From IMG/VR virus record IMGVR_UViG_3300045911_000122, positions 1-44,321 of that record: a DNA stretch of 44,321 nucleotides, one strand, 5' to 3'. Numbering within the stretch: position 1 is the stretch's first letter; the number at the start of each line of letters is the position of its first letter. The translations under genes and the position numbers were made by a program. The notes beneath the pieces are model-generated. The model saw nothing but the letters and a program-made list of their open reading frames with translations. It was not told where the DNA came from and did no database searches. Of this stretch, positions 32,706 to 40,990 are shown one piece after another. This DNA is from a virus.

Positions 32706-33227
32706 ATGTTTACTAGACTTTCTGATAAGACGTTATGGTTTGACGGGTCTTATTCATTAACAGAAGATCAATTATGTGATCGAATGTTAATGGACTTACC
32801 ATTAGATAGATGTTTTGTAGAAGAGTTAACTTCTAATATTAAAAAATACAATCTTATATCAGACAAACCAATTGAAGTTAAGTATTCAAATGATAATATT
32901 AAAACAGTATGGAATATTCCTGAAAAATATTTACATATAAATATTTTAGATCATTGTTTATATAAACTAAATTATATAGAGGGTGATGAAGAATATAAAC
33001 AAAAAGCAAAATCTAGAATTGAAATCGAGGCAGATTTTGTTGATAAAATGAATATGTCAGATTTATTTCGTTGTATTATTTACTTAGTAGATTATTTTAA
33101 TGAAAATAACATAGTATGGGGGGTTGGTAGAGGCTCCTCATGTGCTAGTTATATATTATATGTAATAGGTTTGCATTGTGTAGATTGTATTAAATATGAT
33201 ATAAATTTTAAAGAATTCTTCAGATGA
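32706..33227 (+). CDS. N-terminal half of a DnaE (DNA polymerase III alpha)-like protein
   Basis: A 173-residue protein. Residues 101-173 align with the palm entry of bacterial DnaE: a helix (RIEIEADFVDKMNMSDLFRC), then NNIVWGVGRGSSCASYILY, like the GPGRGSAAGSLVAY motif, then GLHCVDCIKYDINFKEFFR, like GITDLDPLKYDLLFERFL. It stops exactly where DnaE would continue into the PDxDxDF catalytic motif, and that motif begins the protein at 41626-42192. The PHP nuclease, tau and beta parts of real DnaE are missing. It is last in the 31852 transcription unit. Confidence 0.75.
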   Translation: MFTRLSDKTLWFDGSYSLTEDQLCDRMLMDLPLDRCFVEELTSNIKKYNLISDKPIEVKYSNDNIKTVWNIPEKYLHINILDHCLYKLNYIEGDEEYKQKAKSRIEIEADFVDKMNMSDLFRCIIYLVDYFNENNIVWGVGRGSSCASYILYVIGLHCVDCIKYDINFKEFFR

Positions 33228-33251
33228 AGAATGTATGATTAAAATTTTCAT

Positions 33252-33259
33252 TATAAATA
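33252..33259 (+). promoter_or_regulatory. T4-type late promoter
   Basis: An exact TATAAATA box 25 nt before the ATG at 33285. It starts the late cluster 33285-34733. Confidence 0.65.
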
Positions 33260-33284
33260 GATAAACAAAAAAGGTATTAGATCA

Positions 33285-33653
33285 ATGAGTGATAAAAAAA
33301 TAGTAAATTCTATTCGAGGGGAAAAGGTTGATTTTGACTTATTACGTCTGCAAATAAGCAATATACCCGAAAGTGAAACAGTTAAACACAGAGAGAATCT
33401 GATTCAAAGTCATCGAAAAAGAAAAAATGCCACTAAGCGTAAGATTAGAGACATGTTTCATCAACAACAAATAAATGAAGCCAACATGAGAAAAGCGTTA
33501 GAAAAACAAAAATACAAAGAAGAGATACCTACCTCTAATAATTTAGATAAATCTGATATTGATGATTCTATAACATCTTCATCTTATTCTGAAAAACAAG
33601 ATGTTTCAACCAAAGAACCAGAAAAATTCAATAGAAAAATAAAAGGTAAATAA
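33285..33653 (+). CDS. Hypothetical basic protein
   Basis: A 122-residue protein. The start NSIRGEKVDFDLLRLQISNI with HRKRKNATKRKIRDM looks like a conserved small T4-like family; the tail is Ser-rich and variable. The basic middle suggests nucleic acid contact. It ends where the next ATG begins. Confidence 0.65.
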   Translation: MSDKKIVNSIRGEKVDFDLLRLQISNIPESETVKHRENLIQSHRKRKNATKRKIRDMFHQQQINEANMRKALEKQKYKEEIPTSNNLDKSDIDDSITSSSYSEKQDVSTKEPEKFNRKIKGK

Positions 33654-33965
33654 ATGAAGTCTATAACACCGCTTAAAAAAAATATTCTTTTTCGTTTTAT
33701 ACAGGAACTATCAGCACAAAGAGGTTTCGAAAACAAAACTGAATGGGGGTTTTCTATCATAGATAAAAAATCAGACATGCAGCTTGGTAGATGGGGGGAA
33801 GTTATACATGTAGGGCCAGAAGTTAAAGATATTAAAGTTGGAGAATTTATTTTTATTGAACCGCTACAATGGACTAACATGCTGACTATAAATAAGAAAA
33901 ATTATTGGATGACAAATATAGATAAAGTATTATTAGTTAGTAGCGAAAAGCCGGTTACGATGTAA
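33654..33965 (+). CDS. GroES-fold-like protein (gp31-type candidate)
   Basis: A 103-residue protein. LGRWGEVIHVGPEVKDIKVG, EFIFIEPLQWTN and TNIDKVLLV follow the barrel strands of the GroES fold, and TEWGFSIID occupies the place of the mobile loop, without the GGI(V/I)L motif. It may be a diverged co-chaperonin like T4 gp31 or a structural relative. It is under a late promoter; compare the clear GroES-like protein at 6666-6959. Confidence 0.6.
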   Translation: MKSITPLKKNILFRFIQELSAQRGFENKTEWGFSIIDKKSDMQLGRWGEVIHVGPEVKDIKVGEFIFIEPLQWTNMLTINKKNYWMTNIDKVLLVSSEKPVTM

Positions 33966-34733
33966 ATGTTTTTATCAATATTATTGTTTTTTTCAATGTT
34001 GGCTGTAGCCGGTAGCGCAGCTTACTTTTCGGTTATAGGTTTAGCTAAATTATTTTCTGGTGCTTTTTTCAGCGTATTAATGATGGGAGGAGCATTAGAA
34101 TTTGGAAAAATTGTAATAACGTCTTATCTATACAATTACTGGAAACAAACTTCATTTTTATTAAAAACATATTTAGTAACTAGTATTTTTATACTAGTAT
34201 CAATAACTTCTATGGGAATAGCTGGTTACTTAATGTCTGCACATCAAATATCAACAATATCTATCCAACAAGATAAAGAAACATTAGATATTCTTCAAGA
34301 ACAGTTAAAAACTTATAAAGAAAGAAAATTAGACATAGATAAGCAGATTCAAAGCGTTGGAAACAATTATGTAACTGCAAAACAACGGTTGATGAAATCA
34401 TTTGAAGGTGAATTAAATCAACTAACAAATGATATACGTGTTATTGAAAAACAAATATTGGAAATAAAAACTAAAAAAGTTGAAACATCTGCTAAGATAG
34501 GGCCTATAGTTTTTATTACAGAAGTTTTTGGAATACAACAAGATAAAGCAATTACAATTCTTATATTAATAATTGTATTTGTATTCGACCCATTTGCTAT
34601 AGCCTTAACTATTGCGTTTAATAATGTATTAAAACAAAGAAAAAAAAATTTAATAAAAAATGAAAACGTAACCGACGATCATTTAAGTTTAATAAAATCT
34701 AAAGCAATGGATAAATTTATTCAAGAAACTTGA
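33966..34733 (+). CDS. Polytopic membrane protein with a central coiled coil
   Basis: A 255-residue protein. Three hydrophobic segments in the first 95 residues (LLFFSMLAVAGSAAYFSVIG, SVLMMGGALEFGKIVI, YLVTSIFILVSITSMGIAGY), a coiled coil of about 85 residues (LDILQEQLKTYKERKLDIDK), and a fourth membrane helix (AITILILIIVFVFDPFAIAL). The pattern looks conserved among T4-like phages without a known role. It is probably an inner-membrane protein acting late. Confidence 0.7.
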   Translation: MFLSILLFFSMLAVAGSAAYFSVIGLAKLFSGAFFSVLMMGGALEFGKIVITSYLYNYWKQTSFLLKTYLVTSIFILVSITSMGIAGYLMSAHQISTISIQQDKETLDILQEQLKTYKERKLDIDKQIQSVGNNYVTAKQRLMKSFEGELNQLTNDIRVIEKQILEIKTKKVETSAKIGPIVFITEVFGIQQDKAITILILIIVFVFDPFAIALTIAFNNVLKQRKKNLIKNENVTDDHLSLIKSKAMDKFIQET

Positions 34734-34759
34734 TTGTATTCTCCATGATGTGTTATCAT
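34730..34759 (+). promoter_or_regulatory. Weak sigma70-like promoter before the clamp loader genes
   Basis: TTGATT, 18 nt, TATCAT, 25 nt before the gene 44 ATG. Less certain than the other promoters; needed because the upstream genes appear late and the clamp loader early. Confidence 0.4.
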
Positions 34760-34784
34760 CTTTCTTCATTCATAAGGAAATATT

Positions 34785-35747
34785 ATGAAATTGAAGAAGA
34801 AAGAATGGTCTTTAGTTTATAGACCGTATGATATAAAAGATTACATATTCCCATCAGAAGATGTAAAGAGGCGCGTTGAACATTTTATATCAACAGGTTC
34901 TATACCACATTTGTTTTTATATGGTCCTCCAGGGACAGGAAAAACAACATTAGCGCTTTTACTAAAGCATCATCTTAACATAGATGATATGGATTTTATG
35001 CGTATAGACGGTTCTAAAGAAAATTCCGTCGATGTTATGAGAAATAAAATTGACGAATTCACAAGATTGGCTACAATCTCAGAATGTGGATTTAAAATTG
35101 TGTATATTGATGAATGTGATTATTTGTCCCTTAATGCACAAGCAACATTAAGAACAATGATGGAAAATCGCGCAGATAATGTCACTTTTATATTATCATG
35201 TAATTATCCACATAAAATAATGAAAGAGATAAAATCTAGATGTGCAGAAGGTACATTTGAATTCAAAACTTTAGATCGTAGTGATATGTGTGTCAGAATG
35301 CTACATATTCTAAAAGATAATGACGTTTCATGCGAAACCGATGAAGATTTTAATATTCTTGAAGAAGTTTTAAACAAGACATATCCAGATTTTCGTAGAT
35401 TTATTGATAGTGTACACGCTTGTGTTTTAAATGGAAAACTTGTTCGAGCCAGTGTTGATGAAGACAAAAGCATTAGCGATAAAGTAGAACTTTTAGAATC
35501 CGTTGGAAACGAAAAAATAAATTGGGAATCTATTAGAAATTTAGTCTCAGGTAACATATCTGACGATGAATTCTTAGAATACTATAGATTTTTTTATGAA
35601 TATTTACAAGATGTTGATAAATTCAAAGATTCCAATAAATGGAAAGCCGGAATTATTATCATAGCCGACTGTATGTACAAACATTCTTTAGTTGCAGATA
35701 AAGAAATAAACTTTATGGCCATGTTGATTAAATTGCATGGATTATGA
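34785..35747 (+). CDS. 44: Sliding clamp loader ATPase subunit (T4 gp44 type)
   Basis: A 320-residue AAA+ protein. Walker A GPPGTGKTT at 47-55, Walker B IVYIDECDYL near 105, sensor 1 FILSCNY, arginine finger IKSRC. gp44 with gp62 loads the sliding clamp at primer ends. AAGGAAATATT precedes the ATG. The next gene begins as this one ends. Confidence 0.95.
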   Translation: MKLKKKEWSLVYRPYDIKDYIFPSEDVKRRVEHFISTGSIPHLFLYGPPGTGKTTLALLLKHHLNIDDMDFMRIDGSKENSVDVMRNKIDEFTRLATISECGFKIVYIDECDYLSLNAQATLRTMMENRADNVTFILSCNYPHKIMKEIKSRCAEGTFEFKTLDRSDMCVRMLHILKDNDVSCETDEDFNILEEVLNKTYPDFRRFIDSVHACVLNGKLVRASVDEDKSISDKVELLESVGNEKINWESIRNLVSGNISDDEFLEYYRFFYEYLQDVDKFKDSNKWKAGIIIIADCMYKHSLVADKEINFMAMLIKLHGL

Positions 35748-35748
35748 T

Positions 35749-36039
35749 ATGAAAGATGAAATTAAAAAAAAGTTGCGATCGCACTTCGATAAGGCTGATT
35801 TATTAGCATGGAAACGTAAGGAAAAAAAGCTCAACGAGATTATAGAAAATAAATTAAAGCCTTTAGAAGATAAAATTTTAGAAATTCAAATGTTAAAACA
35901 GCCAATATTTGATGAAATGAATGAGATACGAAAAGAAATGGTGGATACATGTATACATCCTGAAAATTACTTGGTAGAAATAGATAATTCTATCATTTTG
36001 TGTAAATTTTGCAACAAGAAATTAAAATTTTATGAATGA
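35749..36039 (+). CDS. Hypothetical protein with C-terminal zinc ribbon
   Basis: A 96-residue protein from the ATG at 35749 (the in-frame ATG at 35737 would overlap gene 44 by 11 nt and is also possible). A long helix (KLNEIIENKLKPLEDKILEI) is followed by a Cys/His group (CIHPENYLVEI, CKFCNKKLKF) fit for one zinc. It lies between the two clamp loader genes and overlaps gene 62 by 8 nt, so it may act with the clamp loader or DNA. Confidence 0.62.
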   Translation: MKDEIKKKLRSHFDKADLLAWKRKEKKLNEIIENKLKPLEDKILEIQMLKQPIFDEMNEIRKEMVDTCIHPENYLVEIDNSIILCKFCNKKLKFYE

Positions 36040-36472
36040 CAATAAACTAGATATTTTTGAAATATTAAAAAATATTGATAATTTTGATTTAGAATTCTTT
36101 TCTAATTTAACAGAAGAACAAAGAAAATCCATACAACCATTAACAATAATGCGTTGGTTATCAGGAACAAAAGATACAAAACAGATTAATAGAATAAACT
36201 CTATTTTAAATCCATTTGTTTTCTCTTTATATAAAGAGAAAGAGCTTTTAATCCGGTTATTACTATGTTGTTCGACGTCTAAAAAAACTTATTTTTGGAA
36301 TAAAAGAATAAAACAAGATCGCTCTTCTATTCGTTGCAACATAATACAAGATTACTATAATTGCACTTATAAAGAGGCTTTACTATACGAAAAAAATATA
36401 TCACATGATGATTTAATGCTAATGGCAGAAGAGTTAGGATTGGATAGTGAACAAATTAAAAAATTAAAATGA
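36032..36472 (+). CDS. 62: Clamp loader small subunit (T4 gp62 type)
   Basis: A 146-residue helical protein. Family cues: FDLEFFSNLTEEQRKSIQPL, TIMRWLSGTKD, INRINSILNPFVFSLYKEKE, KKTYFWNKRIK. This pattern (PLxxMRWLSG..., IN..LNP.VF.L) matches gp62-type subunits of T4-like phages. It is separated from gene 44 by one small gene and coupled on both sides by overlaps. Confidence 0.8.
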   Translation: MNDNKLDIFEILKNIDNFDLEFFSNLTEEQRKSIQPLTIMRWLSGTKDTKQINRINSILNPFVFSLYKEKELLIRLLLCCSTSKKTYFWNKRIKQDRSSIRCNIIQDYYNCTYKEALLYEKNISHDDLMLMAEELGLDSEQIKKLK

Positions 36473-37146
36473 CAGAAAAATGTATTTATTGTGGTTATGT
36501 ATATAAATCTGAAAATGATCGTCGATTGCACTCCTGCAAATTCTCAGAAAGAGAGAAAGAGTCTCGTAATGCTGATGGAATTCTGATATGGGATTTATAC
36601 AAATATTGGAGGTCGTTGCATGCACATAGAGCACCAAACTATAATTCTTTCATTCAATCTAGGTATTATACTATTTTTAAAAACTTGCTTTCTTTTGTAA
36701 AAAAGAAAGGGATACCAGATCCACATCATTACGTTAAATTTTGTTCAGACTTAAATATTTTGCCTAATAATTGGTGCATGAATGATGTATATATAGATTA
36801 TTTAATTCATTTTGATAATACGGTATCACCGGAAAAACAATTTAAAATATCCGTAAATACTATAGCAAAACTTGCTGATATTATTGATTGTAAACCTAAT
36901 GAAGTGCTATTATATTTAAATTTTGATGAAATATTGAAATTAATTCATTGCAAATGTTTATCTCCGTGGTATCTGTTATTTTCTAACGCTTTTGATTACA
37001 TTTATAATAAAAAATTAACAATGTCTGAAAAGATAATATGTGATTCTGTTATAGATAGAAATAAATGGTTAGAAAAAATGAGAACAGATAAAAAAACAAC
37101 TAAAATTATATTGTCATTAGCGAAATCTCATAATATATTTTATTAA
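36469..37146 (+). CDS. Zinc-finger protein, conserved T4-like hypothetical
   Basis: A 225-residue protein. The N-terminal C2HC-type finger CIYCGYVYKSENDRRLHSC is followed by a helical domain with the pattern YNSFIQSRYYTIFKNLLSFV, IPDPHHYVKFC and NNWCMNDVYIDYLIHF that looks like a widespread uncharacterised T4-like family. It is probably DNA-binding. It overlaps gene 62 by 4 nt. Confidence 0.7.
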   Translation: MTEKCIYCGYVYKSENDRRLHSCKFSEREKESRNADGILIWDLYKYWRSLHAHRAPNYNSFIQSRYYTIFKNLLSFVKKKGIPDPHHYVKFCSDLNILPNNWCMNDVYIDYLIHFDNTVSPEKQFKISVNTIAKLADIIDCKPNEVLLYLNFDEILKLIHCKCLSPWYLLFSNAFDYIYNKKLTMSEKIICDSVIDRNKWLEKMRTDKKTTKIILSLAKSHNIFY

Positions 37147-37178
37147 ACATAAATATATGATATTTTTATTTTGGTTCC

Positions 37179-37186
37179 TATAAATA
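37179..37186 (+). promoter_or_regulatory. T4-type late promoter for the fibre-like genes
   Basis: An exact TATAAATA box 22 nt before the ATG at 37209, with a CAGGGTT ribosome-binding region between. Confidence 0.7.
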
Positions 37187-37208
37187 AGAACAGTATCAGG
37201 GTTATGAA

Positions 37209-38672
37209 ATGACAACAAGTTGTAATACAAATGCTTATGTAATTAGATTTACCGATCCGGCTAATGGAACTATAACCGTAGGAAAAAATGCTCTAATAAC
37301 AGATAAAGCTGACATTGCATTTCCGGGAAAATCAAGATTAGAATATGGAAAAATATTTAACGAAAATATTGTTCATATTTTAGAAAATTTTGCATGCCCG
37401 GAAGACACGAGTAACCCCGGAAACCCGAATTTAGATATTGCACATGCAGAATTGTTAGAGCGACCGGTTTACGGACAGTTTTGGTATAATTCTACAAATA
37501 GCCGTATATATTTTTGGGATAATTCCAGGTGGGTTCCATTATCTAGAATGGATGATATCGCAGGTAACTCAGGCGTTATAGCCAGCGGGCAAAACATACC
37601 TTTGCCAATAAGTGATGTTACTGGTTATCAATTCAGTGCAGACGAATGTGTATTTTTTGTGTCACCATTCTATTTCCAAAATGAAATTGATTATTTTATA
37701 TGTACAGTCGATAATAATGGTTTGGTCACATCACAATACAGATTACTTGGTCAAAGTGATATGATAGATGGATGTGCAAATTATATAGTATTAGGGATTA
37801 GAAATAATGTTGATATAGGAACTGTTGGTTGTACAATTGTTCCACCATCAACACCGTCTCCAACACCTTCAATGACCGTCTCAATAACACCTACTCCTTC
37901 ACAAACTGTTGGTTTAACCCCAACTACTACACCAAGTGTTACACAAACAATTGGAAGCAGCCCATCAGCTACACCATCAGTTACAATTACTTCTACGCCA
38001 ACTATTACTCCTACTCCAACTGAATCTATTCAACCATCTCTATCTGTTGGAGCATCTCCATCTGTTACAAGAACTCCGACAAGAACACCAACTGTTACTC
38101 CGACAAGAACGCCATCAAATACTATTACTCCGACAAGAACACCAACAGTAACACCTTCTGTTACTCCGACAAGAACACCAACTGTTACTCCGACAAGAAC
38201 ACCAACTGTTACTCCGACAAGAACACCAACTGTTACTCCAACTAGAACTGTCACTCCTACACCAACAAAAAGTCCAGTAGCGCCTTTAAATGTTAATTCT
38301 AGTATAAATGGTGGCCCAGAACAATGTGTACAGGCTGGTTACGGTTGTGATATTACACGTTTTAAGAGAGTTGTAAATGGATCATATTCCGGCCCAATTA
38401 CTGGTGGAGTTGCGCCATATTCGGTTGTATCACATTCATTGGCGTTAACAGGAGCTACAGGACCAGAGTTTTTAGTTATTTCGTCATCTTGTAGTGTATC
38501 TGGATCTAATATTACCGGAGCCTTTGAAATAAGAAGTAAGGATTGTATTCCTGGCACATGTCCAGGAGGTCCAAAGACTTTGAACGTTCTATTTACTGTA
38601 ACGGTACAAGATTCCCTTGGCAATACTGCGACAGATACAGATACGACTACCTTTGAATGGGGTTCACCATAA
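37209..38672 (+). CDS. Fibre-like structural protein 1: N-module, Pro/Thr-rich repeats, Ig-like end
   Basis: A 487-residue protein. Residues 1-200 are a module shared with the two following paralogues: YVIRFTDPANGTITV, SRLEYGKIFNENIVHILENF, YGQFWYNSTNSRIYFWD and NSRWVPLS. Residues about 215-355 are a mucin-like Pro/Thr linker with TPTRTPTVTPTR repeats. Residues about 357-487 look Ig-like (GGVAPYSVVSHSLALTG, LFTVTVQDSLGNTATD). This is probably a virion surface fibre or decoration that binds the host. It has a late promoter. The repeats invite length variation. Confidence 0.75.
   Translation: MTTSCNTNAYVIRFTDPANGTITVGKNALITDKADIAFPGKSRLEYGKIFNENIVHILENFACPEDTSNPGNPNLDIAHAELLERPVYGQFWYNSTNSRIYFWDNSRWVPLSRMDDIAGNSGVIASGQNIPLPISDVTGYQFSADECVFFVSPFYFQNEIDYFICTVDNNGLVTSQYRLLGQSDMIDGCANYIVLGIRNNVDIGTVGCTIVPPSTPSPTPSMTVSITPTPSQTVGLTPTTTPSVTQTIGSSPSATPSVTITSTPTITPTPTESIQPSLSVGASPSVTRTPTRTPTVTPTRTPSNTITPTRTPTVTPSVTPTRTPTVTPTRTPTVTPTRTPTVTPTRTVTPTPTKSPVAPLNVNSSINGGPEQCVQAGYGCDITRFKRVVNGSYSGPITGGVAPYSVVSHSLALTGATGPEFLVISSSCSVSGSNITGAFEIRSKDCIPGTCPGGPKTLNVLFTVTVQDSLGNTATDTDTTTFEWGSP
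38073..38234 (+). repeat. 24-bp tandem-type repeats encoding PTRTPTVT in fibre-like gene 1
   Basis: Unit ACTCCGACAAGAACACCAAC plus TGTT, present in several near-perfect copies, the last three (from about 38163) in an unbroken row. Mismatched copies occur upstream. Confidence 0.9.
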
Positions 38673-38675
38673 ATT

Positions 38676-40202
38676 ATGAGCATATATGATATAAAATTTA
38701 CAGATTCAAACAAATCTTATATAGAAGTTAAATCCGAAACGGAAGTTGATTATGCGTTGGATGTTAATTTATTTGGAAGAGGATTTTTAGAGTATGGTGA
38801 ACAACTAAATGAAAATCTGTTAAGATTATTGGAAAATTTTGCGGCACCAGAATTGACAGGATCAGTTCCAGTTAAACCAGATTTAAATCAAACTACAGGG
38901 AACGTTTTAAAAAACCCAACACAAGGTCAATTGTGGTATAATAAATCTAATAAAACATTTTATTCATGGAATTCATTTTCAAAAACTTGGGAACCGTTAT
39001 CCATGAAAAATAATGTTACTGTAAATGCTGGCGTTATTTTGGATGGATATGCAATTCCACTGCCAGTACATCCAATTACAGGATATCAATATCAATTATC
39101 AGAATGTATATGGGCTGTAGCACCTAGAGCATTATATGGGCCTTTTAATTATGTTGTATGTACAACAGATAACAATGCTGTAGTAACTTGTAAATTTGTA
39201 ATGACAGGCTCCAACAATATTAATATAACACTTTGCAATTATATTATAATAGGTATAAGTGGAAACGTTAATAATGGTTCTGTTGGTTGTACATATGGAC
39301 CTGTTCCTAGTGTTACACCGACTATTACCCCTACGGTCACACCGAGTATTACGCCTACTATTACATCGACAGTCACACCAAGTGTTACACCTACTATTAT
39401 ACCATCTGTAACGATTAGTAATACTCCTTCTTCTTCAGTAAGTGTAACTCCTACTGTTACACCTTCAGTAACTACTACTCCATCAACCACAAATACACCG
39501 TATCCAACTTTATCTATTGGTGCTTCACCATATCCAACAGAGACTCCTTCTGGAACTCCTGCTGAAACTCCTGCTGAAACACCATCGCCAACAGCTACAC
39601 CTGAGGCAACACCATCAGCTACACCTGAACCTTCAGTTACACCATCGCCAACAGCTACACCTGAGGCAACACCATCAGCTACACCTGAACCTTCAGTTAC
39701 ACCATCGCCAACAACTACACCTGAGCCTACGCCTACAGTTACACCAACATCGTCTATGCCAGAATTGATGTTGACACCAAACTCTAGTGGCTCTGTTTCT
39801 GGTTGTGGTTCAGGAACTATCGCTGGTTATTCTAATTATGACAATATTGAAAATAAGATAACAATGTTTGGCTCTGGTTTAACTGGACTTCTAGCATGTC
39901 GTCCTGATGGGCAAGGTCCAGCAGTATCCGTATATGAATTTATACATACTCTAAATGCCACTGGTGGTTCTGGAAATTATGCTTGGTCTATTTCTACAAT
40001 AGGTTCATGTCCGCCGCCGCCAACATATACATTCGGTTTTGCTCCACAGACAGGTTCGCCGGTAGTGTTTACTGCTGAAGTAATAGGACCTAACGGGACA
40101 GAGGGGTATTGTACTTTCCAAGTTACATTAACTGATACAACAACACTACAAACAAAAACTGTTGAAGTTTTAATAATAACTACTCATGAACCAATAGATT
40201 AA
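38676..40202 (+). CDS. Fibre-like structural protein 2: N-module, Pro/Thr-rich repeats, Ig-like end
   Basis: A 508-residue paralogue starting 3 nt after the previous stop. N-module: YDIKFTDSNKSYIEV, GFLEYGEQLNENLLRLLENF, QGQLWYNKSNKTFYSWN. A Pro/Thr/Ser linker at about 210-355 (TPTITPTVTPSITPTI, then ATPEATPSATPEPSVTPSP) includes a 60-bp repeat. The C-terminal beta domain (TLNATGGSGNYAWSISTIG, YCTFQVTLTDTTTLQTKTV) is Ig/PKD-like but different in sequence from that of paralogue 1. This suggests that the outer domain is swapped while the base is kept. Confidence 0.75.
   Translation: MSIYDIKFTDSNKSYIEVKSETEVDYALDVNLFGRGFLEYGEQLNENLLRLLENFAAPELTGSVPVKPDLNQTTGNVLKNPTQGQLWYNKSNKTFYSWNSFSKTWEPLSMKNNVTVNAGVILDGYAIPLPVHPITGYQYQLSECIWAVAPRALYGPFNYVVCTTDNNAVVTCKFVMTGSNNINITLCNYIIIGISGNVNNGSVGCTYGPVPSVTPTITPTVTPSITPTITSTVTPSVTPTIIPSVTISNTPSSSVSVTPTVTPSVTTTPSTTNTPYPTLSIGASPYPTETPSGTPAETPAETPSPTATPEATPSATPEPSVTPSPTATPEATPSATPEPSVTPSPTTTPEPTPTVTPTSSMPELMLTPNSSGSVSGCGSGTIAGYSNYDNIENKITMFGSGLTGLLACRPDGQGPAVSVYEFIHTLNATGGSGNYAWSISTIGSCPPPPTYTFGFAPQTGSPVVFTAEVIGPNGTEGYCTFQVTLTDTTTLQTKTVEVLIITTHEPID
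39579..39738 (+). repeat. 60-bp tandem repeat in fibre-like gene 2
   Basis: Copies start at 39579 and 39639 with no visible mismatch, and a third, partial and diverging copy starts at 39699. It encodes TPSPTATPEATPSATPEPSV. Confidence 0.92.
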
Positions 40203-40214
40203 TTAAGGATAATT

Positions 40215-40385
40215 ATGTATATATTAGTTAGAAAAAGTGATAATATAATTATAGGTTCTGCTATGAATCCTATAAATAAAGAAAATGCAGAAAAAAATGG
40301 CTATGACGTATACGAGATTGATAAGTCAGAGTTTTCTGATAAATTAATAGGTTCTAAGTTAGAAAAATTCGATGAGATAAAATGA
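40215..40385 (+). CDS. Small hypothetical protein in the fibre cluster
   Basis: A 56-residue protein starting MYILVRKSDNIIIGSAMNPI. AAGGATAATT gives a ribosome-binding site 6 nt before the ATG, and its TGA overlaps the next ATG (ATGA at 40382-40385). Small proteins of this type are common next to fibre genes; it may be an accessory or assembly factor, but no family is certain. Confidence 0.7.
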   Translation: MYILVRKSDNIIIGSAMNPINKENAEKNGYDVYEIDKSEFSDKLIGSKLEKFDEIK

Positions 40386-40957
40386 CAGATTACAATATAA
40401 AATTCACAGATTCATCATCTCCCACAATAACATTAGGGCCTAAAAATATAAATACTGACTATGATATAACATTGTTCGGTAGAACCCGTTTGCGTTATGG
40501 ACGGGAAATGAATGAAAATATGCTGCATCTTTTGGAACATTTTGCGTGCCCGGAAGATCCAGGTAATATTGGTAATCCAGATTTATCAGTTTCCATATTA
40601 AATTTATTATCCAATCCCGTAGAAGGACAGATTTGGTTAAATAGTACGCAAAATAGGCCATTTTTTTGGGATGGTACACAATGGCTACCATTGAGTCTTA
40701 CTGGAGATTATGCCGCTAATTCAGGTATTATAGCACATGGAGAATATTTGCCTAGACCCGTTAGCGAATCCGGTTATGTATTCCCCTATTCAGAATGTGC
40801 TTGGATTGTTTCCCCAGCTAATGTACCAGTCTATGCATCTCAAATAATGTGTTATACAACTTCCGATGGAAGGGTAACTATGCGCTATAGAGAGAATCTT
40901 TCGCCAACATCAATACCAGGATGTGCAAATTATTTAATTGTAGGCGCAAAACTATAA
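40382..40957 (+). CDS. Fibre-like structural protein 3: N-module only
   Basis: A 191-residue protein equal to the N-module of the two preceding paralogues (YNIKFTDSSSPTITL, TRLRYGREMNENMLHLLEHF, EGQIWLNSTQNRPFFWDG and TQWLPLS) and ending GCANYLIVGAKL where the others go on into Pro/Thr repeats. It is a minimal or base form. It is coupled to the 56-residue gene; a TATAAATA box at 40271-40278 could give it separate late expression. Confidence 0.75.
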   Translation: MTDYNIKFTDSSSPTITLGPKNINTDYDITLFGRTRLRYGREMNENMLHLLEHFACPEDPGNIGNPDLSVSILNLLSNPVEGQIWLNSTQNRPFFWDGTQWLPLSLTGDYAANSGIIAHGEYLPRPVSESGYVFPYSECAWIVSPANVPVYASQIMCYTTSDGRVTMRYRENLSPTSIPGCANYLIVGAKL

Positions 40958-40990
40958 CGCTGATATTAATATATGTAATACAAATTTACA

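Noticed and set aside
38030-38254. Minus-strand frame of VGVTVGVLV repeats, with similar ones at 39239-39490
   Set aside because: Antisense shadow of the Pro/Thr-coding repeats of the fibre-like genes; no ribosome-binding site or independent evidence.
37209-40957. Diversity-generating retroelement for the fibre-like genes
   Set aside because: No reverse transcriptase gene or template repeat is visible; variation would come from tandem repeats.
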